Both the position numbers and the translations under genes were made by a program. 64,000 nt of DNA, from assembly GCA_947503305.1 (NCBI GenBank), contig CANNDF010000005.1, positions 372,001 through 436,000 on the forward strand, in the 5' to 3' direction. This document shows, piece after piece, positions 37,925-47,000 of this stretch (the stretch's first letter is position 1; every line of letters starts with the position of its first letter). The notes under the pieces were generated by a model that saw only the letters and a program-made list of their open reading frames with translations, searched no databases and was not told where the DNA came from. This stretch comes from an uncultured Dokdonia sp. Its GTDB lineage: Bacteria; Bacteroidota; Bacteroidia; Flavobacteriales; Flavobacteriaceae.

Positions 37925-39574
37925 ATGAAAAATCTTTACTTAATCCTTATCTTATTTTACTCATTCTCTGCTTTTTCTCAAAGTTATTTTCAAAAAACAG
38001 ATAATACTCCTATTAACAATAGACTCGTTACTCCAGTATCTATTACTGCGTCTATCCCCTATCAAGGGTATGAAGAAGATCAAGCCCTATTAGGTCAAGG
38101 AGAATACGAAATTTTTCTGGATGAGGTAGATGGTATTTTAGACAAACCTATTATTGTATTAGATGGGTTTGATCCAGGAGATGCTCGATCTATAGACGGT
38201 ATTTATAATAGTCTTGGGTTTGAAGGTGAAAACATAGGAGATATTATACGTCAAGAAGGGTTTGATATTGTTGTTCTTAATGCCCCTTTATATGAAACAG
38301 AAGGAATAGCAGTAGATGGTGGTGCAGACTATATACAACGCAATGCAATGGTGCTTATAGAACTCATTAATTTTTTGAATTCAGAAAAGGAAGGTGAAGA
38401 AGAACTTGTTATTATAGGACCAAGTATGGGTGGACTCATAAGTAGATATGCACTCTCTTTTATGGAAGCAAATGATATGGAACATGAGACACGCCTTTTT
38501 ATATCTTTTGATGCACCACATCGTGGAGCAAACATCCCTATTAACATACAGTACTTGATTAATTATCTTGCCGAAATTCTGGGAGACCCTACAGCAGAAA
38601 GTGTTATAAATGATGTTTTAAAGTCCCCGGCTGCAAAAGAAATGCTTGTTGACCATATAGAAGCTCACTTACTAGATGGGACTTTCCAACAAGACCCAAC
38701 AAAACTTCTTCCTGAGGGGGCTCCTAATTTTAGAGACGTTTTTCAAGAAGAACTAGATCAATTAGGCTTTCCCGAGCAAGTGCGCAATGTTGCGATGATT
38801 AATGGAAGTAACCAAGGAATTACAACAGGTACTCCTGGAATGCAGATTGTAAATACGACTATAGAACTAGCTACAGGGATTACTTCAGATATTATCATGC
38901 GATTTACACCCGAAGCTTCAGAAACAAATACTGTAGTAAGAGCAGAAACATTTTTCTTTGATGATCCTTTAGATCTTTTTACAGCAGATGCTATGTCTTT
39001 TGATTTTACAGATGGCGTTGATAGTGCCCCAGGAGGAACTTCAAATTTTTCGGCTGCACTAGGAGAAGGAAATCCTATAATTACAGAGTTTATAGAAGCT
39101 ATAGAACAAGATGAGTTTTGTTTTATTCCTACTATAAGTGCACTAGCTATAGACAATGAACAAGATTGGTATGCAATTCCTGATATAGGAGGAATTCACA
39201 ATTCTCCATTTGTAAATACTTTTGTTCCAGACATCAATGAAGATCATGTATCTGTAACATCAGAAAGTATTGCTTTTGCTCTGGATGAAATACGTAATGA
39301 TCCATTAAGTATTAGTGATTTTATAACAGTCCCCAGATATCGTCTTTTAGAAAATCCTGTAAGTGATCAGATACGAATCGCTCTTCACCCTACATTACGT
39401 TATACCGATGTTCAAATTCAAGGATATAATACCACTGGCCAACTCATATTCTCTTCAAGTTATAAAAACCCAAATTCTCAAATTGTTATTGAAGCATCCC
39501 TAAAAACAGGTATCTATTTTATGCAAATAAAAGATAGCGAAGGAAGTACTCGATTCAAATTGATAAAAAAGTAA
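37925..39574 (+). CDS. Secreted alpha/beta-hydrolase with T9SS sorting tail
   Basis: A 549-aa exported protein. Signal peptide (to SAFSQ), then a lipase/esterase-like alpha/beta-hydrolase domain with PIIVLDGFDPGDA as the oxyanion strand and nucleophile elbow GPSMGGLISRYAL (Ser about residue 167), with HRGAN and a later acidic/His region (HNSPFVNTF, NEDHVS) completing the fold. The last about 75 residues form a T9SS type A sorting domain (LLENPVSDQIRI, YNTTGQLIFS, LKTGIYFMQIKDSEG) ending in FKLIKK. It is therefore likely a surface or released esterase or lipase. The substrate is not predictable. Confidence 0.83.
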   Translation: MKNLYLILILFYSFSAFSQSYFQKTDNTPINNRLVTPVSITASIPYQGYEEDQALLGQGEYEIFLDEVDGILDKPIIVLDGFDPGDARSIDGIYNSLGFEGENIGDIIRQEGFDIVVLNAPLYETEGIAVDGGADYIQRNAMVLIELINFLNSEKEGEEELVIIGPSMGGLISRYALSFMEANDMEHETRLFISFDAPHRGANIPINIQYLINYLAEILGDPTAESVINDVLKSPAAKEMLVDHIEAHLLDGTFQQDPTKLLPEGAPNFRDVFQEELDQLGFPEQVRNVAMINGSNQGITTGTPGMQIVNTTIELATGITSDIIMRFTPEASETNTVVRAETFFFDDPLDLFTADAMSFDFTDGVDSAPGGTSNFSAALGEGNPIITEFIEAIEQDEFCFIPTISALAIDNEQDWYAIPDIGGIHNSPFVNTFVPDINEDHVSVTSESIAFALDEIRNDPLSISDFITVPRYRLLENPVSDQIRIALHPTLRYTDVQIQGYNTTGQLIFSSSYKNPNSQIVIEASLKTGIYFMQIKDSEGSTRFKLIKK

Positions 39575-39793
39575 CAATCAAATTCCATAGACTAGAAAGG
39601 GTGTACCTCCATAAATAGAAGGGGTTCTTTAGTCTTAAAATATATCTAGCAATGAAGAATTTTTCCTAGTTGTTATTGTCATTCTATTAACATTTTACCA
39701 TAATATTTCCTTAAAAAGAGAGTTACTTTTTTGGGAGTAGTATGACTTGTACTACATTCACTTCTGTTAACACTTTTTACACATCATCATCTC

Positions 39794-42631
39794 ATGAAAA
39801 AGTATATACCATTGCTAGTCACGATACTATTTGTGGGCTTTCAATCCTATGGACAGTCAGAAGAAATAGGCACTTCTGGAACAGCAATCCCTTCTGGTAA
39901 TATTCCTATCGATCCCAATGTAATTGTAGGCACATTAGAAAATGGTCTTACGTATTATATTAAAAACAATGGTAAACCCGAAGATAAAGTAGAGCTCCGC
40001 CTGGCTGTAAATGCTGGATCTATTATGGAAACAGAGCGTCAGTTAGGTCTTGCCCATTTTATGGAGCATATGAATTTTAATGGCACTAAAAATTTTGAAA
40101 AAAATGATCTTGTTGATTATCTACAAAGCATCGGAGTTAAGTTTGGGGCAGACTTAAATGCGTATACTAGTTTTGATGAGACTGTATATATTCTTCCCAT
40201 TCCTAGTGATGATCCTGAGAAATTAGAAAAAGGATTTCAGATTATAGAAGATTGGGCACATAACACAACCCTTTCTGAAGAAGCTATAGATGGAGAACGC
40301 GGGGTTGTCTTAGAAGAATTACGATTACGATTAGGTGCTCAAGAACGTATGCAACGAGAGACCTTACCAAAAATCATGTATGGCTCTAAATATGTAGACC
40401 GTCTACCTATAGGTACCAAAGAAAATCTTGAAAACTTCACATATGAAGATGTACGTCGCTATTACCGAGATTGGTATCGCCCAGATCTTATGGCGGTTAT
40501 CGCTGTAGGAGATCTGGATGTTGCCACAATGGAGGCAAAAATAAAAGAGCACTTTGGTAAAATCCCTAGTGCTTCTAAAGAAGCGCCGTCACGAGAAGCT
40601 TATCAATTACCTAATCATGAGGAAACTTTTATTGCTATTGCATTTGATAAGGAAGCCGCTTTTAGTCGAGTACAGGTAATGTATAAAGACAAGAACAATG
40701 CGCCAAGAGTTACAACAACATTAGATTACCGAGAATCGATCATCAAAAACTTATTCTCAACACTTATTAATAATCGATTAGGAGAATTACGTAATAAACC
40801 TAACCCTCCATTTGTGTTTGGGTTTTCATTTTATGGAAATACTTTTGCTCGCACAAAAAATGCCTATCAATCTTTTGCCACCACCAGCGCCGAAGGGCAG
40901 CTGGAAGGTCTTCGCGCAATTCTAAAAGAAAATGAACGTGTAAAAAAATATGGCTTTCAAGAAGCAGAATTTGAACGTGCCAAAAAAAGTCTAATAGCAC
41001 AACTAGAAAAACAATATAATGATAGAGATAAGATAGAAAGTAGTCGTATTACAGGACAATATGTAAATCACTATTTAAATGGGGAACCTATCCCAGGTAT
41101 CGCATGGGAGTATGATATGATCAAACGATTATTACCCGAAATCAAACTTCAAGAAATTAGTGATTTAATACATACGTTCATACATGATGATAATAGAGTT
41201 ATCGTACTTACAGGTCCGGAAAAAGAAGGGTTGACACAGGTAACAGAAGATCAAATAATCTCTCTTCTAGAAGAAATAAAAACAACTCCTATTGAACCTT
41301 ATAAAGATGAAGAGATACGGTCGACACTCATTGATAAATTTGTTACGGCAGGAAGCATCATAAAAACAGAAGAAAATCCACTTCTAGGCACAAAAACACT
41401 CATATTGAGTAATGGAGCTAAAGTAACCTATAAAAAAACAGATTTTAAGAATGATGAAATCCTATTTCAAGCATATAGTCCCGGAGGATTAAGTTTATAT
41501 ACCGACGAAGAAATAAAGGCAACTACTTTTGCAAACGGAGGACTCACACAAGCTGGTATAGGTGGCTTGTCCCTCACAGATATAGGAAAATTTTTAAGTG
41601 GTAAAATTGTTCAAGTATCGCCATCTATTAATGGTTTTAGTGAAAATTTCAGAGGTTCTGCCGCTCCAAAAGATCTGGAAACTTTGTTCCAGATGGTCCA
41701 TTTATACTTTACTGACCTCAACAAAGATCCAGAAGCTTATCAATCTTTTATTACCAAACAGAAAAGCTTTCTGGGTAATCTTATGGCCAGCCCTAATTTT
41801 TTCTTTCAGGATAAGGTACAGACAGAACGCAATAAAGGAAATTCTAGATATACAGGCTTTCCAACACCCGAAAAAATGGATGCAGCAAATTATGATTTAG
41901 CTTATAAAAAATACAAAGAGCGATTTGCAGATGCCGGAGATTTTCATTTCTATTTTGTAGGGAATATAAACGAGGAACAATTGGCCGCTTTCGCGAAAGC
42001 GTACTTAGCCTCCTTACCAGGAAAAAACAGTCATGAAGATTATATACCTACCAAGTTTAGAAGAAAAGATGCTTATCAGAAATTTGTAGTCCGTCGAGGC
42101 TCAGATCCTAAAAGTCAAGTTGCTATTACCTGGGAAGAAGAAATTCCTTACGATGCAAAGACTGAACTGGCCATACAAGCTCTGGGGGAAGTACTAACCA
42201 TAAAACTAGTAGAAAAATTAAGAGAAGAAGAAGGAGGCGTTTATGGAGTAGGTGCTAGAGGAAGCCTAAGTAAAATCTCATTTTCCAGCATTACATTTTC
42301 TATTTCATTCCCTTGTGGACCAGAAAATGTTGATAAACTAATTGCAGCAGCGCTAGCAGAAGTAGAAAAAATAAAAAAAGATGGAGTACGTGTAGAAGAC
42401 CTGGAAAAAGTAAAAGAAACGTATCTGGTAGATCATAAAGAAGGGATAAAAACAAATGGTTTTTGGATCAATAATTTACTTCGAGCAGATCAAGAGTCAA
42501 AAAACCCTAATGCACTTTTAACCTTTGAAGAAAGTGTGAAAGCATTGCATCAAGATGATTTAAAAAAAGTAGCAAATGCCTATCTGGATAAAGATTATTT
42601 TTTGTCAATTCTAATGCCTGAAGAAGAATAA
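39794..42631 (+). CDS. Exported M16 family zinc peptidase
   Basis: A 945-aa two-half pitrilysin-type protease. Signal peptide (to QSYGQ); the N-terminal half has the inverted zinc motif HFMEH (H88, E91, H92) with the distal glutamate in GVVLEELRLRLG; the C-terminal half lacks the motif, as usual. It is likely periplasmic and degrades peptides, similar to PqqL-type enzymes. A 219-nt upstream gap has no gene and no clear promoter. One copy of the 14-bp palindrome lies in the C-terminal half and encodes AFAKA. Confidence 0.92.
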   Translation: MKKYIPLLVTILFVGFQSYGQSEEIGTSGTAIPSGNIPIDPNVIVGTLENGLTYYIKNNGKPEDKVELRLAVNAGSIMETERQLGLAHFMEHMNFNGTKNFEKNDLVDYLQSIGVKFGADLNAYTSFDETVYILPIPSDDPEKLEKGFQIIEDWAHNTTLSEEAIDGERGVVLEELRLRLGAQERMQRETLPKIMYGSKYVDRLPIGTKENLENFTYEDVRRYYRDWYRPDLMAVIAVGDLDVATMEAKIKEHFGKIPSASKEAPSREAYQLPNHEETFIAIAFDKEAAFSRVQVMYKDKNNAPRVTTTLDYRESIIKNLFSTLINNRLGELRNKPNPPFVFGFSFYGNTFARTKNAYQSFATTSAEGQLEGLRAILKENERVKKYGFQEAEFERAKKSLIAQLEKQYNDRDKIESSRITGQYVNHYLNGEPIPGIAWEYDMIKRLLPEIKLQEISDLIHTFIHDDNRVIVLTGPEKEGLTQVTEDQIISLLEEIKTTPIEPYKDEEIRSTLIDKFVTAGSIIKTEENPLLGTKTLILSNGAKVTYKKTDFKNDEILFQAYSPGGLSLYTDEEIKATTFANGGLTQAGIGGLSLTDIGKFLSGKIVQVSPSINGFSENFRGSAAPKDLETLFQMVHLYFTDLNKDPEAYQSFITKQKSFLGNLMASPNFFFQDKVQTERNKGNSRYTGFPTPEKMDAANYDLAYKKYKERFADAGDFHFYFVGNINEEQLAAFAKAYLASLPGKNSHEDYIPTKFRRKDAYQKFVVRRGSDPKSQVAITWEEEIPYDAKTELAIQALGEVLTIKLVEKLREEEGGVYGVGARGSLSKISFSSITFSISFPCGPENVDKLIAAALAEVEKIKKDGVRVEDLEKVKETYLVDHKEGIKTNGFWINNLLRADQESKNPNALLTFEESVKALHQDDLKKVANAYLDKDYFLSILMPEEE
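41987..42000. repeat. Palindrome GCTTTCGCGAAAGC, copy 6 (in M16 peptidase gene)
   Basis: Exact, 16 bp with flanks; read as AFAKA. Confidence 0.95.
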
Positions 42632-42751
42632 AAATAATTAAACATAGACACTATCATGTCTAGGTTTAAAAAAGCTATCGTAAGAAATAAACAAGTAGAA
42701 CGACATAAAAGGCATGTTTTTTGATACATATATCTCCAAAAAAACTGCACT

Positions 42752-43867
42752 ATGAAAAACAAATTCTTACTATGTATGGTAATACTGCTATGCACTATTT
42801 CCAGTACACATGCACAAAATTTTACAAAAGGTAGTATCACTACGCTGGACAACTCACTACACGAAGGTCGTATCTCGATAGATTACAAAACTCAAAAAGT
42901 AGTACTCAAAAAAAATCTTAAAGCAACTACGTATTCATTTGATAAAATAAAAAGTATTGTCTTAGGAAATCTATCGTTAGACAAACAGAATATAGATAAT
43001 ACAAACTACTTTGTAAGTGCTATAGAATCAGGCAAAGGAACTCTATATAAAATAAATGAAAAGCAATATTTAATTACAGTTGACAATGGAAAGAATGCTG
43101 TGATAGATCTCCAAGACTCGAATGCAAAAATACCAGGTACGCTAGCAGTCCTTTTTGAAGATTGTAATACTATAAGAGACTTATTAAATGCTGAAGACAA
43201 TTTTAATGAAGCTGCTTTACAAAAAATAATTACTACATATAACTCATGTAGTTACAGTGCATATGCTCCTACAGAACGAGAAGTTAAAAATGCAAATACA
43301 CACAATACAGATCAGGCGAGTTTTTATATAGGCTTAGGCGGCGGATTAAATAGCGTAAGCTTTTTTGAAAGCAGTGACACAGAAAGCCTTGCCGCTGGAC
43401 AATTTACGATAGGAGTTATTGCTTCTCCTAGTTTTTTTGGTCCTATACAAGGCAATTTATTTGTGACATTAGAAGGTAATGTGAGTTTATCTGGTGACAA
43501 TGATTTTGGAAATACAGATGCACCCGTAAGTTTTAGTGTTAATACATTCAGAGCTCTTCTAGGGCTGGAATATCAATTTAATAAAACAGGAAAAATAAAG
43601 CCCTTTATAGGGGTTAGTGGTGGGGTCACTTCAGATTCTTTTGAAGGAAATGTAGATGGTTTAGCCTTTGATATTTCAGGAGGCAATCCTATTGTCGCTC
43701 CAAGAATAGGAGCGCGATTTGCACTTCCTAACAAAAAGAATATCGGAGTATCTCTCACTTATATAGCTGAATATGAAAACAATCTATCCTTCCCTGCAGG
43801 TGATATTATTGTTCCTCTTATTGTAAATAGTGAATACTTTACATTAGGTGTAAATTACTACTTTTAG
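42752..43867 (+). CDS. Outer membrane beta-barrel protein
   Basis: A 371-aa exported protein. Signal peptide (to THAQN), an N-terminal domain of about 160 residues (KGSITTLDNSLHEGRISIDYKT) with a mixed beta pattern, a linker, and a C-terminal 8- to 10-stranded barrel of the OmpA-like/porin-like type (FYIGLGGGLNSVSFF, FRALLGLEYQFNKTGKIKPFIGVSGG, NIGVSLTYIAEY, ending YFTLGVNYYF). The function is unknown. A strong terminator follows and separates it from parA. Confidence 0.75.
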   Translation: MKNKFLLCMVILLCTISSTHAQNFTKGSITTLDNSLHEGRISIDYKTQKVVLKKNLKATTYSFDKIKSIVLGNLSLDKQNIDNTNYFVSAIESGKGTLYKINEKQYLITVDNGKNAVIDLQDSNAKIPGTLAVLFEDCNTIRDLLNAEDNFNEAALQKIITTYNSCSYSAYAPTEREVKNANTHNTDQASFYIGLGGGLNSVSFFESSDTESLAAGQFTIGVIASPSFFGPIQGNLFVTLEGNVSLSGDNDFGNTDAPVSFSVNTFRALLGLEYQFNKTGKIKPFIGVSGGVTSDSFEGNVDGLAFDISGGNPIVAPRIGARFALPNKKNIGVSLTYIAEYENNLSFPAGDIIVPLIVNSEYFTLGVNYYF

Positions 43868-43888
43868 ACATAAATACATATATGATAC

Positions 43889-43917
43889 AAAAGGCTATCC
43901 TTTAGGATAGCCTTTTT
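43889..43917 (+). terminator. Terminator after the barrel-protein gene
   Basis: AAAAGGCTATCC with a perfect complement, 4-nt loop, T run. Confidence 0.92.
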
Positions 43918-43984
43918 CATTTGAAAGCATTTTATTTACCCATTATAAATTGTATTTTTACTCTCTAAATTTCCTCACATCTAT

Positions 43985-44752
43985 ATGGGTAAAATAATTG
44001 CTATTGCAAATCAAAAAGGAGGGGTCGGTAAGACCACTACTTCTGTTAACCTTGCGGCGTCGCTAGGAGTTCTAGAGAAGAAAGTCTTACTCATAGATGC
44101 AGACCCTCAAGCAAATGCTACTTCGGGCTTAGGTATTGATGTGGATCAAGTTCAGATAGGGACATATCAACTACTTGAGCATACAAATACCGCAGAAGAA
44201 GCCATCATAGCTACAGATTCTCCCAATCTCGATCTTATTCCTGCACACATAGATCTTGTTGCGATCGAAATAGAACTTGTCGATAAAGATAAACGAGAGT
44301 CTATGATGAAAGGTGCTATTGCTCATTTACGATCTATCTATGATTATATTCTTATAGACTGTGCACCATCTCTTGGATTACTTACTCTAAATGCTCTTAC
44401 AGCTGCAGATTCTGTAATCATTCCTATACAATGTGAATATTTTGCATTGGAAGGATTAGGTAAGTTGTTAAATACTATTAAAAGTGTACAAAAAATACAC
44501 AATTCAGAGTTAGATATTGAAGGATTACTTCTTACGATGTATGATTCTCGTTTACGTTTGTCCAATCAAGTTGTAGAAGAAGTACAGAAACATTTTAGCG
44601 AAATGGTATTTACGACCATTATTCAACGTAATGTTCGTTTAAGTGAAGCCCCTAGCTATGGTGAGAGTATCATAAATTATGATGCTAGTAGTAAAGGAGC
44701 TTCTAATTATCTGAGTTTGGGACAAGAGCTCATCACAAAAAATAACAGCTAG
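43985..44752 (+). CDS. parA: Chromosome partitioning ATPase ParA (Soj type)
   Basis: Deviant Walker ATPase of chromosome segregation. Deviant P-loop KGGVGKTT (residues 11-18), LLIDADPQANAT (Walker A') and YILIDCAPSLG (Walker B). At 255 aa without an N-terminal HTH it is the chromosomal type. It forms a pair with parB 4 nt downstream and likely promotes origin segregation, using parS sites that I do not see in the window. The first gene of parA-parB-DUF5683-dapB-lepB-wbqC. Confidence 0.95.
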   Translation: MGKIIAIANQKGGVGKTTTSVNLAASLGVLEKKVLLIDADPQANATSGLGIDVDQVQIGTYQLLEHTNTAEEAIIATDSPNLDLIPAHIDLVAIEIELVDKDKRESMMKGAIAHLRSIYDYILIDCAPSLGLLTLNALTAADSVIIPIQCEYFALEGLGKLLNTIKSVQKIHNSELDIEGLLLTMYDSRLRLSNQVVEEVQKHFSEMVFTTIIQRNVRLSEAPSYGESIINYDASSKGASNYLSLGQELITKNNS

Positions 44753-44756
44753 TCAT

Positions 44757-45656
44757 ATGGCTAAAGCAACAAAAAAACAAGCACTTGGAAGAGGACTATC
44801 AGCATTACTGAAAGATCCTGAAAATGATATTAAGAGTGCCGAAGACAAAAACGCAGATAAGGTTGTAGGTAATATTGTTGAGTTAGATCTCAAGGATATA
44901 GAAGTCAATCCTTTTCAGCCCCGTACGAGTTTTAATGAAGAAACACTTCGGGAATTAGCTTCTTCTATTAGAGAGTTAGGAGTTATACAACCTATTACTG
45001 TCCGCAAGATAAGTTTTAATAAATACCAACTAGTCTCAGGAGAACGTCGTTATAGAGCTTCAAAATTAATAGGTAGCACTACAATCCCGGCATACATTCG
45101 TATTGCAAATGACCAGGAAAGCCTCGAGATGGCTTTGGTAGAGAATATTCAACGCCAAGATCTGGATCCTATTGAGATAGCACTTTCCTATCAACGACTT
45201 ATTGATGAGATCCAACTTACACAAGAGCAAATGAGTGACCGTGTGGGTAAAAATAGATCAACAATTGCAAATTATCTACGGTTATTAAAACTGGATCCTA
45301 TTGTTCAAACAGGAATGCGAGATGGATTTTTATCTATGGGTCATGGACGTGCTTTAATTAATATCGAGAATACAGGAGATCAACTGGATATTTATGAAAA
45401 AATCATATCAGAAAAACTTTCGGTACGACAGACAGAAGCTCTGGTAAAAAACTACCACGCTACAACAGAAACAAGTCTTCCTGAACATGAAGAATCTCCA
45501 AAATTCATAAAAAAAGGAATTAAAGAATTTGCTGATTACTTTGGTGCAAAAGTTGATGTAAAAGTATCAAAAAATGGTAGAGGTAAAATTACAATTCCAT
45601 TCTCTTCAGAAGAAGATTTTAATCGTATCCAGAAATTAATCAAACGTGCTAAATAA
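44757..45656 (+). CDS. parB: Chromosome partitioning protein ParB
   Basis: CTP-dependent DNA clamp, 299 aa. N-terminal IEVNPFQPRTSFNEETLRELASSI, arginine patch SGERRYRA (CTP-binding box), EMALVENIQRQDLDPIEIA, then the HTH region (LTQEQMSDRVGKNRSTIANYLRLLKL) and a C-terminal dimer domain. Partner of ParA. The start of the next gene (GTG) overlaps its last 11 nt. Confidence 0.96.
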   Translation: MAKATKKQALGRGLSALLKDPENDIKSAEDKNADKVVGNIVELDLKDIEVNPFQPRTSFNEETLRELASSIRELGVIQPITVRKISFNKYQLVSGERRYRASKLIGSTTIPAYIRIANDQESLEMALVENIQRQDLDPIEIALSYQRLIDEIQLTQEQMSDRVGKNRSTIANYLRLLKLDPIVQTGMRDGFLSMGHGRALINIENTGDQLDIYEKIISEKLSVRQTEALVKNYHATTETSLPEHEESPKFIKKGIKEFADYFGAKVDVKVSKNGRGKITIPFSSEEDFNRIQKLIKRAK

Positions 45657-46245
45657 AAAGTACATACTATACTTTGTGGTTATGATGGTTTTTGCTTTCG
45701 CGAAAGCGCAATCAGATAACACTCCAACAGTAACCTCTGACGATACAGAACTCATACAAACTCCAGATATTTATGACGCTTTACGTCCTGCAAAAGCTGC
45801 ATTTTATGCAGCAGCACTTCCAGGTTTAGGACAAGCGTATAATAAAGATTACTGGAAGTTACCGATTGTCTATGGAGCTTTAGGTACTGGGATTTACTTT
45901 GCCATAGATAATGACAGAGAGTTTAGAAGGTTTAGAACCGCTTTTAAAGATAGACTCGCTGGGCGTATTGATGAGTTCACGATCGTAAATGATGATGGAT
46001 CAACTACCCAAATATTTACAGATGATGGACTGATAGATGCACAAGATCAATTACGACGTCAAAAGGAACTTGCAATTCTTCTCACAGCTGGGATGTATAT
46101 CTTACAAATAATTGAAGCCAATGTAGATGCGCATCTATCCCAATACAATGTAGATGACGATCTTACATTTGCACCAGATATTCATGTAGATGATCTAGGA
46201 AGATCAATGCATTATGGTTTCAAACTCACCTATCGACTAGACTAA
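45646..46245 (+). CDS. DUF5683 family membrane-associated protein
   Basis: A 199-aa protein found next to parB in Flavobacteriaceae. It has an N-terminal signal-like segment and a DUF5683 core with RPAKAAFYAAALPGLGQAYNKDYWKLPIVYGALG and a C-terminal LLTAGMYILQIIEANVDAHL, giving two or three membrane segments. The start is GTG overlapping parB by 11 nt; an ATG at 45682 would leave no signal peptide. The 14-bp palindrome falls exactly at the predicted signal-peptide cleavage site (AFAKA-Q). It overlaps dapB by one base (TAATG). The function is unknown. Confidence 0.8.
   Translation: MLNKKYILYFVVMMVFAFAKAQSDNTPTVTSDDTELIQTPDIYDALRPAKAAFYAAALPGLGQAYNKDYWKLPIVYGALGTGIYFAIDNDREFRRFRTAFKDRLAGRIDEFTIVNDDGSTTQIFTDDGLIDAQDQLRRQKELAILLTAGMYILQIIEANVDAHLSQYNVDDDLTFAPDIHVDDLGRSMHYGFKLTYRLD
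45694..45707. repeat. Palindrome GCTTTCGCGAAAGC, copy 7 (in DUF5683 gene)
   Basis: Exact copy; read as AFAKA at the end of the signal sequence. Confidence 0.95.
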
Positions 46246-46946
46246 TGAAAATTGCACTTCTCGGATATGGAAAGATGGGAAAAGCCATCGAAAAAATTGC
46301 AGTAGCACAAGGACACGAAGTCGTTCCAAAAATGGAGAATGATACTGCATTTTCTCTAAAAGGGATTGATGTAGCTATAGATTTTAGCATCCCAGATGCT
46401 GCTGTATCGCATATAACAGCATGTCTTAAAGAAGGGGTCCCTGTGGTTTCAGGAACGACAGGATGGTTATCTGATTATGATACTATGGTCAAATTATGTA
46501 AAAAAGAAAATGGAGCTTTTTTATACGCTTCAAATTTTAGTATTGGTGTAAATATCTTTTTTGAGCTCAACAAAAATTTGGCAAAATATATAGCACCGCA
46601 TACTACATATACCGTAGACATGGAAGAAATTCATCATACACAAAAGCTCGATTCCCCGAGTGGCACAGCCATTTCCCTTGCCGAAGGGATTATAGAAGCT
46701 GGAAACTACACATCTTGGAAAGAAGGTTCAGATCCTGAAGAAAATACAATCCCAATCACATCAAAACGAGAAGGTAACGTTCCTGGCACTCATATCGTCA
46801 CCTATGCAAATCAAATTGACACTATTAAAATACACCATGAAGCACACTCTAGAGAAGGTTTTGCACAGGGAGCACTTGTAGCTGCTACATGGCTTGTTGG
46901 AAAAAAAGGCGTATTTTCAATGTCTGATGTATTAAATATTTCATAA
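46245..46946 (+). CDS. dapB: 4-Hydroxy-tetrahydrodipicolinate reductase
   Basis: Lysine/meso-diaminopimelate synthesis: reduces HTPA with NAD(P)H. Rossmann motif GYGKMGKA, VSGTTGW, the catalytic segment EEIHHTQKLDSPSGTA and C-terminal HHEAHSREGFAQGAL. At 233 aa it is slightly short, as in other Bacteroidota. It overlaps the preceding gene by one base and precedes lepB. Confidence 0.94.
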   Translation: MKIALLGYGKMGKAIEKIAVAQGHEVVPKMENDTAFSLKGIDVAIDFSIPDAAVSHITACLKEGVPVVSGTTGWLSDYDTMVKLCKKENGAFLYASNFSIGVNIFFELNKNLAKYIAPHTTYTVDMEEIHHTQKLDSPSGTAISLAEGIIEAGNYTSWKEGSDPEENTIPITSKREGNVPGTHIVTYANQIDTIKIHHEAHSREGFAQGALVAATWLVGKKGVFSMSDVLNIS

Positions 46947-47000
46947 TACCGTAACACAACCTATCCCACAGATACTAACTTCCCATAAACATATTATACA

